From Gallaecimonas mangrovi (GTDB lineage Bacteria > Pseudomonadota > Gammaproteobacteria > Enterobacterales > Gallaecimonadaceae): a DNA stretch of 64,000 nt. Below the pieces are notes generated by a model. That model searched no databases, was not told where the DNA came from, and saw only the letters and a list, made by a program, of their open reading frames with translations. The stretch lies in NCBI RefSeq assembly GCF_003367375.1, contig NZ_CP031416.1:2425501-2489500 (forward strand), read 5' to 3'. The position numbers and the translations under genes were made by a program. Shown piece after piece: positions 16,790 to 24,615 of this stretch (within the stretch, counting starts at the first letter, position 1; each line of letters opens with the position of its first letter).

Positions 16790-18208
16790 ATGACCCGGCT
16801 TTATATCCTCCTCAAAGAGCAAAAACAGTGGGGAGGGCTCTACCCTTCTGATGATTTACTTACCGCCCGTGAGTACTTAAAACTGCCGCCCGTTAAAGGC
16901 ACCGATAAAGTGCAGGTATTGAACCTTACCGGCAGCTATCGCTATTTGGGCGAAGGCTACTATTGCTCTTTGCTGGCAGAAGCCCGCGGTCACAGAGTGC
17001 TGCCGTCGGTGGCAACCTTAAACGACTTGGCAAGCCGCGGCCTCTACGGCCCGGAAATCAAAACGCTGAAAACGCCAACCGACAACGACGTAACCTTTCG
17101 GGTGTTTTTTGGCCGCACCTTAGACCCGCACTTTGCAGAACTGGGCTTGCAGCTGTTTGACCGTTTCCCGGCGCCAATATTGGAAGCCACCTTAAAAGAC
17201 GGTGCTATCAGCAAGCTAAAACCCAAGGGGCTTTCTAACCTCAGCGATGAAGAAGAAACCCTGTTTGCCGAAGCGTTAGATGCGTTTTCTCATAAAATTT
17301 GGCGCGTTAAAAAGCCCAAACGCAAATACCGTTTTGACTTGGCGATGTTGGTAGACCCAGAAGAAAAGCTGCCGCCGTCAGATACCGGCGCCCTTAAGCG
17401 TTTTATTCGCGCGGGCCGTACCTTGGGCGTGCAGGTTGACCTTATTACCCATAAACAAGCGGCGCGCCTTGCCGAATACGACGGGCTTTTTATCCGCGAA
17501 ACCACCAGTATTCACGGCCCCAGTTTTCAAATGGCGCGCCGCGCCGAAAACTTAGGCCTGGCGGTAATAGACACCCCTGAAGCCATATTGCGCTGCACCA
17601 ACAAAATTTACCTGGCCGAGCGCTTGGAACAGGCCAAAGTGGCCATTCCCAAAACCCGTATCGTGCAGCGCGGTGACGAGGAAGCGCTGGCCGCGGCGGC
17701 GGCCGACTTAGGTTACCCACTGGTGATGAAGATCCCCGACGGTTCCTTTTCCCGCGGGGTGGTGAAAGCCCAGAGCATGGAAGATGTACACAAACATGCC
17801 GTCGGCTTTTTCAAGCAGTCGGCGCTGATCCTGCTGCAAGAGTATTGCTACACCGAATACGACTGGCGGGTTGGGGTTTTGAACAAAGAGCCGATTTTTG
17901 TCAGCAAATACTTTATGAGCCGTGGTCATTGGCAGATTTATAACCACTCAGGCAAAAAAACCCAGTCGGGTGGCTTTGAAACCCTGCCGGTAGCGGCGGC
18001 GCCGAAAAAAGTGATCGACACCGCCGTAAAGGCAGCCAACCTAATGGGCGATAGCCTCTTTGGTGTTGATTTAAAAGTGGTTAACGGCAAACCAGTGGTG
18101 ATAGAGGTTAACGACAACCCTAACGTCGATTCCGGGGTTGAAGACAAAATCTTGGGTGACCAGCTGTACTTAACCATCATGCAGGAATTGGTCAAACGCA
18201 TGAGTTGA
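16790..18208 (+). CDS. RimK-family ATP-grasp ligase with RLAN N-terminal domain
   Basis: 472 residues; AGGAG precedes the ATG. Residues 1-185 match the RLAN (RimK-like ATP-grasp N-terminal) type: LNLTGSYRYLGEGYYCSLLAEARGH is characteristic (read as two parts, LNLTGSYRYLGEGYY and CSLLAEARGH). Residues about 190-470 are an ATP-grasp ligase: LVMKIPDGSFSRGV (ATP lysine and glycine loop), ILLQEYCYTEYDWRVGVL, and VVIEVNDNPNVDSG with the metal-binding Glu and Asn. RimK-type enzymes add amino acids, often glutamate, to peptide or protein carboxylates; this one's substrate is unknown. It diverges from the acetyltransferase-peptidase fusion, its likely partner, and is followed by yciB after 33 bases. 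Confidence 0.85.
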   Translation: MTRLYILLKEQKQWGGLYPSDDLLTAREYLKLPPVKGTDKVQVLNLTGSYRYLGEGYYCSLLAEARGHRVLPSVATLNDLASRGLYGPEIKTLKTPTDNDVTFRVFFGRTLDPHFAELGLQLFDRFPAPILEATLKDGAISKLKPKGLSNLSDEEETLFAEALDAFSHKIWRVKKPKRKYRFDLAMLVDPEEKLPPSDTGALKRFIRAGRTLGVQVDLITHKQAARLAEYDGLFIRETTSIHGPSFQMARRAENLGLAVIDTPEAILRCTNKIYLAERLEQAKVAIPKTRIVQRGDEEALAAAAADLGYPLVMKIPDGSFSRGVVKAQSMEDVHKHAVGFFKQSALILLQEYCYTEYDWRVGVLNKEPIFVSKYFMSRGHWQIYNHSGKKTQSGGFETLPVAAAPKKVIDTAVKAANLMGDSLFGVDLKVVNGKPVVIEVNDNPNVDSGVEDKILGDQLYLTIMQELVKRMS

Positions 18209-18241
18209 TTTAGACTGGGCGGTAGTTCGTTGGAGGAATAC

Positions 18242-18775
18242 ATGGCTTTTCTCGACTATTTGCCGCTTATTATTTTTTTTGTTGTCTACAAACTCAGCAA
18301 TATCTACACCGCCACTTGGGCACTGATTGGTGCCAGCGCGCTGATGCTGGTGGTGGTCAAACTGGTTAAGAAATCCATATCCAAACAGCAATGGTGGCTT
18401 TTTGCCGCGGTGGTGGTGTTTGGCGGTATGACCCTGGCCTTCCATTCCGATCTCTTTATCAAGTGGAAGGTCACCGTGGTTTATGCAGCCTTTGCTGTTG
18501 CGCTTATCGGCGCCCAGTTTGGCGGCAAGAGCCTGATTAAATCGATGCTGGGTGAACAACTTAAATTACCAGAGCCGGTATGGCGCAAACTGACCTTTGG
18601 CTGGGGCGCCTTCTTTGCACTGATGTCCGTTATCAACTTGGTTGTGGCTTATCAGTTTTCCCAAAACACCTGGGTTAACTTCAAACTGTTTGGCACCACG
18701 GCCGCCACGCTAGTTGCTTGCCTCATTAGCGGCATGCTGATTTACCGGCACCTTCCCGACCAAGAAAAATCCTAA
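18242..18775 (+). CDS. yciB: Inner-membrane intracellular septation protein YciB
   Basis: 177 residues from the ATG at 18242, where GGAGG is correctly spaced; an upstream frame start at 18230 is rejected. About five hydrophobic membrane segments. The N-terminus MAFLDYLPLIIFFVVYK and the central WKVTVVYAAFAVALIG and WGAFFALMSVINLVVAY segments are typical. YciB (IspZ) affects cell envelope integrity and septation with other membrane proteins in E. coli. It belongs to the group of yci genes linked to trp in enterobacteria; yciC is not next to it here. Confidence 0.92.
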   Translation: MAFLDYLPLIIFFVVYKLSNIYTATWALIGASALMLVVVKLVKKSISKQQWWLFAAVVVFGGMTLAFHSDLFIKWKVTVVYAAFAVALIGAQFGGKSLIKSMLGEQLKLPEPVWRKLTFGWGAFFALMSVINLVVAYQFSQNTWVNFKLFGTTAATLVACLISGMLIYRHLPDQEKS

Positions 18776-18803
18776 AAAAAGCCGCCTTAAGGCGGCTTTT
18801 TTA
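18774..18803. terminator. Terminator between yciB and the chemoreceptor gene, bidirectional
   Basis: AAAAAAAGCCGCC / TTAA / GGCGGCTTTTTTA; the mcp stop codon lies in the T tract. Confidence 0.85.
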
Positions 18804-20810
18804 TAGCTTGAAGCGTCCCACCACCTGGCTTAACTGCTGCGCAGTGTGCTCAACGGCCTTGCCTTCATCGGCGCTGGTTTGGGCATGCACAGCGCTTTGC
18901 TTGGCCTTGGCATCAAGCTGGCTGAGGTTTTGGTTAATATCACTGACCACTTCCGATTGCTGCTCGGTTGCAGCGGCAATTTGGTCGGCTTTATTACTCA
19001 CCGTCGCCAAACGCATTTGAATTTGTGCAAAGGCCTGAGTGGCTTCTTCAACGGCCGCCAAGGTCCCTTCCACCTCAGAAAGACCACTTTCAATAGCATC
19101 CACCGTGCCTTTTACGCCGCTTTGCAGGCGCGTGATCATTTGCTGAATATTTTGTGTCGATTCTTGGGTGCGACCAGCCAGGGTGCGCACTTCGTCAGCG
19201 ACCACCGCAAAGCCACGGCCGGAGTCTCCGGCGCGGGCCGCTTCAATGGCGGCGTTGAGTGCCAGCAAATTGGTTTGCTCGGCAATGGAACCTATCACAT
19301 CCAGCACCGTGACAATATTTTGCGCTTCTTGTTCTAACAAGGACACGGCGTTAGAAGCATCGGTCATGGTGGAAGACAATGCCTGGGTTTGCTGCACCGA
19401 CTTACCGGCAAGGCTGGCACCATGCTCGGCATCTTCACTGGCGGCCCTGGCCTCTTTGGCAGAATCGGCAGCACTTTCTGCCACTTCTTGAATGGAAGCG
19501 GTGATCTGCTCGGTAGCAGTGACCAGTTGCTCCAGAGAGCGTACTTGTTCATTTACCAACGACAAGGTTTCGGTACCGGTGCCTTTGACTTGTTGGGCAT
19601 GGCTTTTCATTTCGGTGGCGACCGCCGCAACCGACTTCATTTGTTGCTGCAACTGGCCCATCAGCTCATTGAAATGCATTGCCAACCGGCCAAGCTCATC
19701 ATCGTTTTTTACATCGAGGCGCGCGGTTAAGTCGCCATCTCCCCGAGCAATGTCTCTAATGCGCTGCTGCAAATGGCTGGTAGTTCTCGTTACATAGGTT
19801 GGGATGTAGTAACCAATAATGACAAAAATAATCAGGATGATACCGGCTGCCCCCCAAAGCATCACCAGGTTGCGATTGGCCTTGTCATGAGCCACTTGGG
19901 TGCTGGCTTTAACCCGATTTTCTATCAGTTCGGTACTCTTGTTTAACAGCTCGCGAATTTGCTCAAAGTCGTCGGTTGAATCAATTTCGCTGATGCTTAT
20001 CTTGCCTGCTAGCTGCGTGTCTGCACCTTTAACCCACTGGGTAACCTTTTCATGAAAGCGTTTTACCAAGGCATCAACATCCGGCAATTTGGCGGCGGCG
20101 GCAGCAGTTTGAGAACGCGTTAACGCCTGCTGGATATTTTCGTCGCGCATCGCCAGCGCCGCCTTGGTCTCTTTGCCTTCAATGGTGCGAACTACCGCTT
20201 CTTGCTGGGCCACCAGCGCCTGATAAAAATCACGGTCGGCCTGGATGATACCGTCAATAGCGGGTATCAACCGAATCAACTCAGCACTGCTTTGGCCACT
20301 ATCGGCTGCGGCTTTTAAGGCATCGATATGATGCTCAATAAGCTCGGTGCTTTCGTCCATAAACTGGCGAATATGGTTGAAATCATCATGGGATTCGAGC
20401 TTGTCTAATGACTGTTGAGTACCCAGACTGGCCAAAGCACGTTGCTGCCATTGCCCGGCGTCGCTGGTGAATGAATCCACAAGCTCTTTAACCTTGGGCA
20501 GTTCCACCAGGGTGGACGCCTTTTGAGAACGTCGAACCGCTTGCTCGATGTTGTCTTTAAGGGTTTGCACCTGCTCGGCAATATCTTTGCCTTCCATTTT
20601 GCGCGCCACCGCTTGTTGGCGGGCCACCAAGGACTGATAAAAGTCACGGTCGGCTTGCAATACAGCATCAATAGCTGGAATAAGGTTACTGACTGTTTCA
20701 TCGGCACTGCGCTGCAGCGCCTTGGTCCCGAAATGGGCCAAGGCCGCCAAAATCAGCGTTAACACAGTTAAAACCAGTAAGGCCAAACGAATTTTATTAC
20801 TGAGTGACAT
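18801..20810 (-). CDS. Methyl-accepting chemotaxis protein with duplicated helical sensor
   Basis: 669 residues. A membrane segment at about 9-27, a periplasmic region to about 313, and a second membrane segment at about 316-336. A HAMP domain ([20 protein letters not shown]) follows, then a long coiled signalling domain. Its hairpin tip reads [20 protein letters not shown], with [18 protein letters not shown] after it, typical of MCPs. The sensor is an internal tandem duplication: [20 protein letters not shown] (residue 43) recurs as [20 protein letters not shown] (residue 181). Both copies end in a DDFxxIRxxxxxSTELIE helix. The ligand is unknown; no other chemotaxis gene is nearby. Confidence 0.93.
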   Translation of the reverse strand: MSLSNKIRLALLVLTVLTLILAALAHFGTKALQRSADETVSNLIPAIDAVLQADRDFYQSLVARQQAVARKMEGKDIAEQVQTLKDNIEQAVRRSQKASTLVELPKVKELVDSFTSDAGQWQQRALASLGTQQSLDKLESHDDFNHIRQFMDESTELIEHHIDALKAAADSGQSSAELIRLIPAIDGIIQADRDFYQALVAQQEAVVRTIEGKETKAALAMRDENIQQALTRSQTAAAAAKLPDVDALVKRFHEKVTQWVKGADTQLAGKISISEIDSTDDFEQIRELLNKSTELIENRVKASTQVAHDKANRNLVMLWGAAGIILIIFVIIGYYIPTYVTRTTSHLQQRIRDIARGDGDLTARLDVKNDDELGRLAMHFNELMGQLQQQMKSVAAVATEMKSHAQQVKGTGTETLSLVNEQVRSLEQLVTATEQITASIQEVAESAADSAKEARAASEDAEHGASLAGKSVQQTQALSSTMTDASNAVSLLEQEAQNIVTVLDVIGSIAEQTNLLALNAAIEAARAGDSGRGFAVVADEVRTLAGRTQESTQNIQQMITRLQSGVKGTVDAIESGLSEVEGTLAAVEEATQAFAQIQMRLATVSNKADQIAAATEQQSEVVSDINQNLSQLDAKAKQSAVHAQTSADEGKAVEHTAQQLSQVVGRFKL
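19896..20684 (-). repeat. Tandem duplication of the chemoreceptor sensor module
   Basis: Two units of about 138-residue period: residues 43-170 (20301-20684) and 181-305 (19896-20270). They align along their whole length at protein level, including the starting LIPAID helix and the ending STELIE helix, but have diverged at DNA level. Confidence 0.75.
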
Positions 20811-21030
20811 AAGGTTCTCTTTGCACTAGCAGGGTTCAGTAACAACATAAGCAGTGCATTGAGTGTTGTAGACGAATGTGGCCATTTCAAATTTAGACAG
20901 TAAAAAAACGCCGCCACCTCGCTGATAAAAAAGCTTTTTTGGTTATCAAAAATGCAATTTCCGGCGGCATCCCCCTGATAAGGGCGCAACAGGGCATTTT
21001 CATCAAACCGTGATTGAGAAGTCATAAAAC

Positions 21031-21050
21031 TGTCACCGCTTACAGTGACA
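21031..21050. promoter_or_regulatory. Palindromic candidate operator TGTCAC-N8-GTGACA
   Basis: Six-base perfect arms (21031-21036 and 21045-21050) in the divergent mcp/yciI region. The arm overlaps the putative -35 of the minus-strand promoter. No regulator identified. Confidence 0.35.
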
Positions 21051-21109
21051 ATGCCTGCACTGACATTGCGATACAGTGTCTGTGCATCTCTGAGACATCC
21101 TGATATTTT

Positions 21110-21143
21110 GGCCCCAGGTATTATTTACCCGGGGCTTTTTTCT
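21110..21143 (+). terminator. Terminator-like hairpin upstream of yciI
   Basis: GCCCCAGGTA and TACCCGGGGC form a stem with one mismatch, followed by T6. It lies only about 25 bases before the yciI start, so it either ends an unrecognised short transcript or acts as a leader attenuator. Confidence 0.5.
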
Positions 21144-21167
21144 TTCCGGGACAAAAGGAGATAAATC

Positions 21168-21467
21168 GTGCTCTACAGTATTATCAGCGAAGACGTTGCC
21201 AACTCTCTGCCGCTGCGGATGCAAGCCCGCCCGGCACACTTAGCACGCTTGGAAGAATTAAAAGCCAAAGGTTTATTGGTAATAGCCGGGCCAAGCCCGG
21301 CTATTGATAGCGATAACCCGGGTGAAGCAGGCTTTACCGGTTCATTGGTGATAGCCGAGTTTGCAAGCCTTGACGATGCCAAGGCCTGGGCCGATGCCGA
21401 CCCTTATGTTGCTGCTGGCGTTTATGCCAAGGTCACCGTGAAGCCTTTTAAGAAGGTGCTGCCATAA
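21168..21467 (+). CDS. yciI: YciI family protein
   Basis: 99 residues with a GTG start; AAGGAG is well placed upstream. The ferredoxin-like YCII fold is indicated by [31 protein letters not shown] near residue 21-41 and [17 protein letters not shown] near residue 70, with conserved His and Asp residues. In E. coli yciI is in the same trp-linked group. Biochemical role is not firmly established. Confidence 0.9.
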   Translation: MLYSIISEDVANSLPLRMQARPAHLARLEELKAKGLLVIAGPSPAIDSDNPGEAGFTGSLVIAEFASLDDAKAWADADPYVAAGVYAKVTVKPFKKVLP

Positions 21468-21492
21468 CCGGTGGCGGTTAGGGTTTTAAAAG

Positions 21493-21523
21493 AAAAAACG
21501 CAGCCCGTTGGCTGCGTTTTTTT
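21493..21523. terminator. Terminator between yciI and the dehydrogenase gene, bidirectional
   Basis: AAAAAACGCAGCC / CGTT / GGCTGCGTTTTTTT. Confidence 0.85.
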
Positions 21524-21527
21524 ATGG

Positions 21528-22379
21528 CTACTGCAGCCTGACCAACAGGCTGGATGTATCCCAGCGACTGCCGCCAAGACGCTGCACGTCAGCGTAGAAC
21601 TGGTCAACCAAGGCGGTTAACGGCAGGGTGCTGCCGTTGCGGCGCGCTTCGGCAAGGGCAATTGATAGGTCTTTTCGCATCCAGTCGACAGCAAAACCAA
21701 AGTCATATTGGCCTTTATCCATGGTAAGGGCACGGTTTTCCATCTGCCAGCTTTGAGCGGCACCTTTGGAGATAACCTCCACCACATCAGCAACGTTAAG
21801 CCCGGCTTTTTGAGCAAAGTTAATGGCCTCAGACAGCCCTTGCACAATGCCGGCAATACAAATTTGGTTGACCATTTTACAAAGCTGGCCACTGCCCGCC
21901 TCGCCCAAGCGTTTTATCTGCTTGGCGTAGCTTTTAAGCACCGCTTCGGCGGCTTGATAGGTAACTTCATCACCACCGACCATAACGGTTAACTGGCCAT
22001 TTTCAGCCCCCGCCTGGCCGCCTGAAACCGGCGCGTCTAAAAAGCCAATGCCTTTATCGCTCAGCGCTTGATACAGCTCGCGCGCCACTTCAGCACTGGC
22101 GGTAGTGTGGTCAACCAATATCGCGCCAGCCTTCATGCCAGCCATGGCAGCAAAAGCAACAGCACGAACATCATCGTCATTACCCACACACATCATCACC
22201 AAGTCAGCGTCTTTTGCAGCTTCGCTAGGCGTGTCAGCAAATTTACCCGCAAACTCTTGGGCCCACTTTTCAGCTTTGGCTGTGGTGCGGTTATAAACAC
22301 AGACCTCAAACCCGGCTTTTTTAAGGTGCCCTGCCATCGGGTAACCCATCACCCCTAGCCCTAAAAACGCAACTTTCAT
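21528..22379 (-). CDS. NAD(P)-dependent beta-hydroxyacid dehydrogenase (3-hydroxyisobutyrate dehydrogenase family)
   Basis: 283 residues. The N-terminal dinucleotide fold begins AFLGLGVMGYPMAGHLKKAG. The substrate signature DAPVSGGQAGAENG is near residue 120 and the catalytic lysine lies in GSGQLCKMVNQI near residue 168. The family includes glyoxylate/succinic semialdehyde reductases, tartronate semialdehyde reductases and 3-hydroxyisobutyrate dehydrogenase. The clustered mmsB at 52482 is the better candidate for valine degradation, so this copy probably reduces another semialdehyde. Stands alone, facing yciI. Confidence 0.85.
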   Translation of the reverse strand: MKVAFLGLGVMGYPMAGHLKKAGFEVCVYNRTTAKAEKWAQEFAGKFADTPSEAAKDADLVMMCVGNDDDVRAVAFAAMAGMKAGAILVDHTTASAEVARELYQALSDKGIGFLDAPVSGGQAGAENGQLTVMVGGDEVTYQAAEAVLKSYAKQIKRLGEAGSGQLCKMVNQICIAGIVQGLSEAINFAQKAGLNVADVVEVISKGAAQSWQMENRALTMDKGQYDFGFAVDWMRKDLSIALAEARRNGSTLPLTALVDQFYADVQRLGGSRWDTSSLLVRLQ

Positions 22380-22583
22380 AACAGCTCCTTTGCTGCATAA
22401 GCTTCAGCATCAATGCTATTAGCTTGCCATATTTACGCCGGTAAATCTGGCCTTCACAAACCTCAATGGCTGGGTTTTTTAGCGCTTAAAATAGCAGCCT
22501 TATAAAAAGTGCGAATGATGCCAAAGTTGGCTCTTCCTCGCTTCTGATAAGATGGCTTTGAATTCGTATTGGCATTGTTAGAC

Positions 22584-22937
22584 ATGATGAAGCTTGTAAG
22601 GGCATTGGCGATTATTTTTGCCTGCCTCTATTTGGGCAAAGGTCTGTGCGCCCTGACCCACCTGCCTATTCCGGGCAGTATCATTGGTATGTTGATTCTT
22701 TTTACGCTGCTCAGCTCAAAGCGCTTGCCTGCCCAATGGGTAGTCCCCGCCGCAACGCCGCTTATTCGCCACATGACCTTGTTGTTTATTCCCGCCGGTG
22801 TTGGATTGATGAACTATCTAGACGTATTAGAGCACCACGCTTTAGTGCTGGTGGGATCTTGTATCGTATCGACCTGTTTCATCATTTTGGCGGTGGGCAC
22901 CCTTTATCAAAAACGGGGACCCAAAGGCCATGATTGA
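22584..22937 (+). CDS. CidA/LrgA family membrane protein
   Basis: 117 residues from the ATG at 22584; a TTG 15 bases upstream and an ATG at 22587 are alternatives, and no strong ribosome site is visible. Four hydrophobic segments with the family motifs LPIPGSIIGMLILF (residues about 29-42) and LFIPAGVGLMNYLD. CidA/LrgA proteins act with an LrgB/CidB partner and have been described as holin-like or as pyruvate/overflow-metabolite transporters. It overlaps the lrgB-type gene by eight bases. Confidence 0.85.
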   Translation: MMKLVRALAIIFACLYLGKGLCALTHLPIPGSIIGMLILFTLLSSKRLPAQWVVPAATPLIRHMTLLFIPAGVGLMNYLDVLEHHALVLVGSCIVSTCFIILAVGTLYQKRGPKGHD

Positions 22938-23622
22938 AGCGCTTGCCTTACTGGCCTTCACCTTGGTGCTGTATTGGTTGCTAAGAGAGCTACAAATACG
23001 CGCCAAGAGCCCTCTGCTTAACCCGGTGCTGCTGGCCATTATTATTTTGGTACCGCTACTGATTTATTTAAAAATTCCCTATCAGCAGTACATGAAAGGT
23101 GGCCAGGTAATTAACTTCTTTTTAGAGCCGGCAGTGGTTGCCTTGGCTTATCCGCTTTATCAGCAATTAGAGCTTATTCGCGCCCAGTGGAAGGCGCTGC
23201 TGTTAACCTGTCTTGCGGCAGTTTTACTGGCCATGGGCTCGGTGTTACTGCTGGGCTGGGGGTTAGGTGGTAACCGGCAAGTGTTACTGTCGCTGGCGCC
23301 TAAAGCGGTAACAACCCCCATTGCCATGGGGGTAAGTGACCGCATCGGCGGTATTCCTTCTCTGACTGCGGTTCTGGTCTTGGTGGCAGGCTTTACCGGC
23401 GCCTTGGTGGGGCCGACACTGCTTAATTTAGCCAGAGTGAAAAGCCCACAGGCCAGAGGCCTTGCCATGGGAGCGGCTTCCCATGCGGTGGGCACCGCCA
23501 GAATGGTTGAAGAATCTGCCGAAGCGGCCGCCTTTTCCGGCTTAGCATTGAGTCTTTGTGGCATTATTACCGCCATCGTGGCGCCTTTAGTGGTGCCTTG
23601 GATAACGGAGTTAATGGTATGA
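22930..23622 (+). CDS. LrgB/CidB family membrane protein
   Basis: 230 residues with about six membrane segments. Family motifs are PKAVTTPIAMGVSDRIGGIP near residue 123 and GLAMGAASHAVGTARMVEE near residue 178. It partners with the preceding CidA/LrgA-type gene and overlaps the following ldhA as ATGA, so the three genes form one unit. That arrangement suggests handling of pyruvate or lactate, which would fit the proposed transport role of Lrg/Cid proteins, but this is inference. Confidence 0.9.
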   Translation: MIEALALLAFTLVLYWLLRELQIRAKSPLLNPVLLAIIILVPLLIYLKIPYQQYMKGGQVINFFLEPAVVALAYPLYQQLELIRAQWKALLLTCLAAVLLAMGSVLLLGWGLGGNRQVLLSLAPKAVTTPIAMGVSDRIGGIPSLTAVLVLVAGFTGALVGPTLLNLARVKSPQARGLAMGAASHAVGTARMVEESAEAAAFSGLALSLCGIITAIVAPLVVPWITELMV

Positions 23623-24611
23623 AAGTCACTGTTTTTTCTTCAAAACCATACGACGTTGCGTCACTAAGCCAAGTGCCTGACACCATCGATTGGCATTTTC
23701 TTGAACCCAGGCTCGATAGCGATACCGCCAAGCTGGCCAAAGGCAGCGAAGCCATTGTTGCCTTTGTGAACGACGACCTCAGTGCGCCCGTGCTCACCGA
23801 ACTTAAATCGCAAGGCATTAAAATGGTCGCGCTACGTTGCGCCGGCTTTAACAATATCGACTTGGAAGCGGCCAATACCTTAGGGCTTAGGGTGGCCAGG
23901 GTACCGGCATACAGCCCCGAAGCCGTTGCCGAACATGCTGTCGCCCTGACCATGATGCTAAATAGGCGCTTGCACCGCGCCTACAACCGGGTGCGGGAAA
24001 ATAACTTCAGCCTTGATGGTTTGCTGGGGTTTAACCTGCACGGCAAAACTGTCGCCATTATTGGCACCGGCGCCATAGGCCGGGCGACAGCGCGTATTTT
24101 TAAGGGGTTTGGCTGCAAACTGGTGGCATACGATCTCTACCCTAACACCGCCTTTAACGATGACATTGGCGGCCAGTACCTGCCTTTTGAGCAAGCGATA
24201 ACCCAGGCTGACATTGTCAGCCTGCATTGCCCGCTAACCCCAGACACTTACCACCTGATTGATGCCGGCAGCTTGGCCAAAATGAAAAAAGGCGCCATGC
24301 TCATCAACACCAGCCGGGGCGCACTACTGGATACCCAAGCGGCGATTGACGCCTTAAAATCTGGGCAATTAGGTTACCTTGGCTTAGATGTCTATGAGCA
24401 AGAAGGGGATTTATTCTTTGAGGATTTATCTAACCGCATCATTCCAGATGACGTGTTTCAGCGCCTACTGACCTTCCCCAACGTGGTGATAACCGGCCAT
24501 CAAGGGTATTTCACACAAGAAGCACTAAGTGCCATCGCCCAAACCACTGTCGATAACCTCAATGCCTTTCATCAAGGGCAGCTAAGCGGCAACGAACTGA
24601 CCAAGGCCTGA
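23619..24611 (+). CDS. ldhA: D-lactate dehydrogenase (fermentative, 2-hydroxyacid dehydrogenase family)
   Basis: 330 residues from the ATG at 23619, which overlaps the lrgB stop and has GGAG upstream; the open frame itself begins earlier inside lrgB. The Rossmann motif is IGTGAIGRATARIFKGFGC near residue 150. The catalytic set is seen in VALRCAGFNNID (Arg), INTSRGALLDT and ITGHQGYFTQEA (His). It reduces pyruvate to D-lactate with NADH. Co-transcription with an LrgA/LrgB-type pair is unusual in my experience. Confidence 0.92.
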   Translation: MKVTVFSSKPYDVASLSQVPDTIDWHFLEPRLDSDTAKLAKGSEAIVAFVNDDLSAPVLTELKSQGIKMVALRCAGFNNIDLEAANTLGLRVARVPAYSPEAVAEHAVALTMMLNRRLHRAYNRVRENNFSLDGLLGFNLHGKTVAIIGTGAIGRATARIFKGFGCKLVAYDLYPNTAFNDDIGGQYLPFEQAITQADIVSLHCPLTPDTYHLIDAGSLAKMKKGAMLINTSRGALLDTQAAIDALKSGQLGYLGLDVYEQEGDLFFEDLSNRIIPDDVFQRLLTFPNVVITGHQGYFTQEALSAIAQTTVDNLNAFHQGQLSGNELTKA

Positions 24612-24615
24612 CTGA

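Larger units (their letters stand above)
20811..21167. other. 357-base intergenic region between mcp and yciI with structured elements
   Basis: No gene seen. On the minus strand, reading toward mcp, GCCGCC (20963-20968) pairs with GGCGGC (20909-20915 region). A nested TGATAA/TTATCA stem lies between them, and T7 follows, so the whole resembles a large terminator hairpin about 90 bases before the mcp ATG. A possible minus-strand promoter is TTGTCA (21050-21045), 17 bases, TTTATG. A plus-strand terminator-like hairpin lies at 21110-21143, just before yciI. Confidence 0.5.

Noticed and set aside
20768-21025. Minus-strand 85-codon frame upstream of mcp
   Set aside because: It overlaps the mcp start and runs through the structured hairpin; no ribosome site or coding character.
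20903-21060. c-di-GMP (GEMM) riboswitch upstream of the chemoreceptor
   Set aside because: The characteristic GEMM core sequences are not present, although a structured leader of another kind remains possible.
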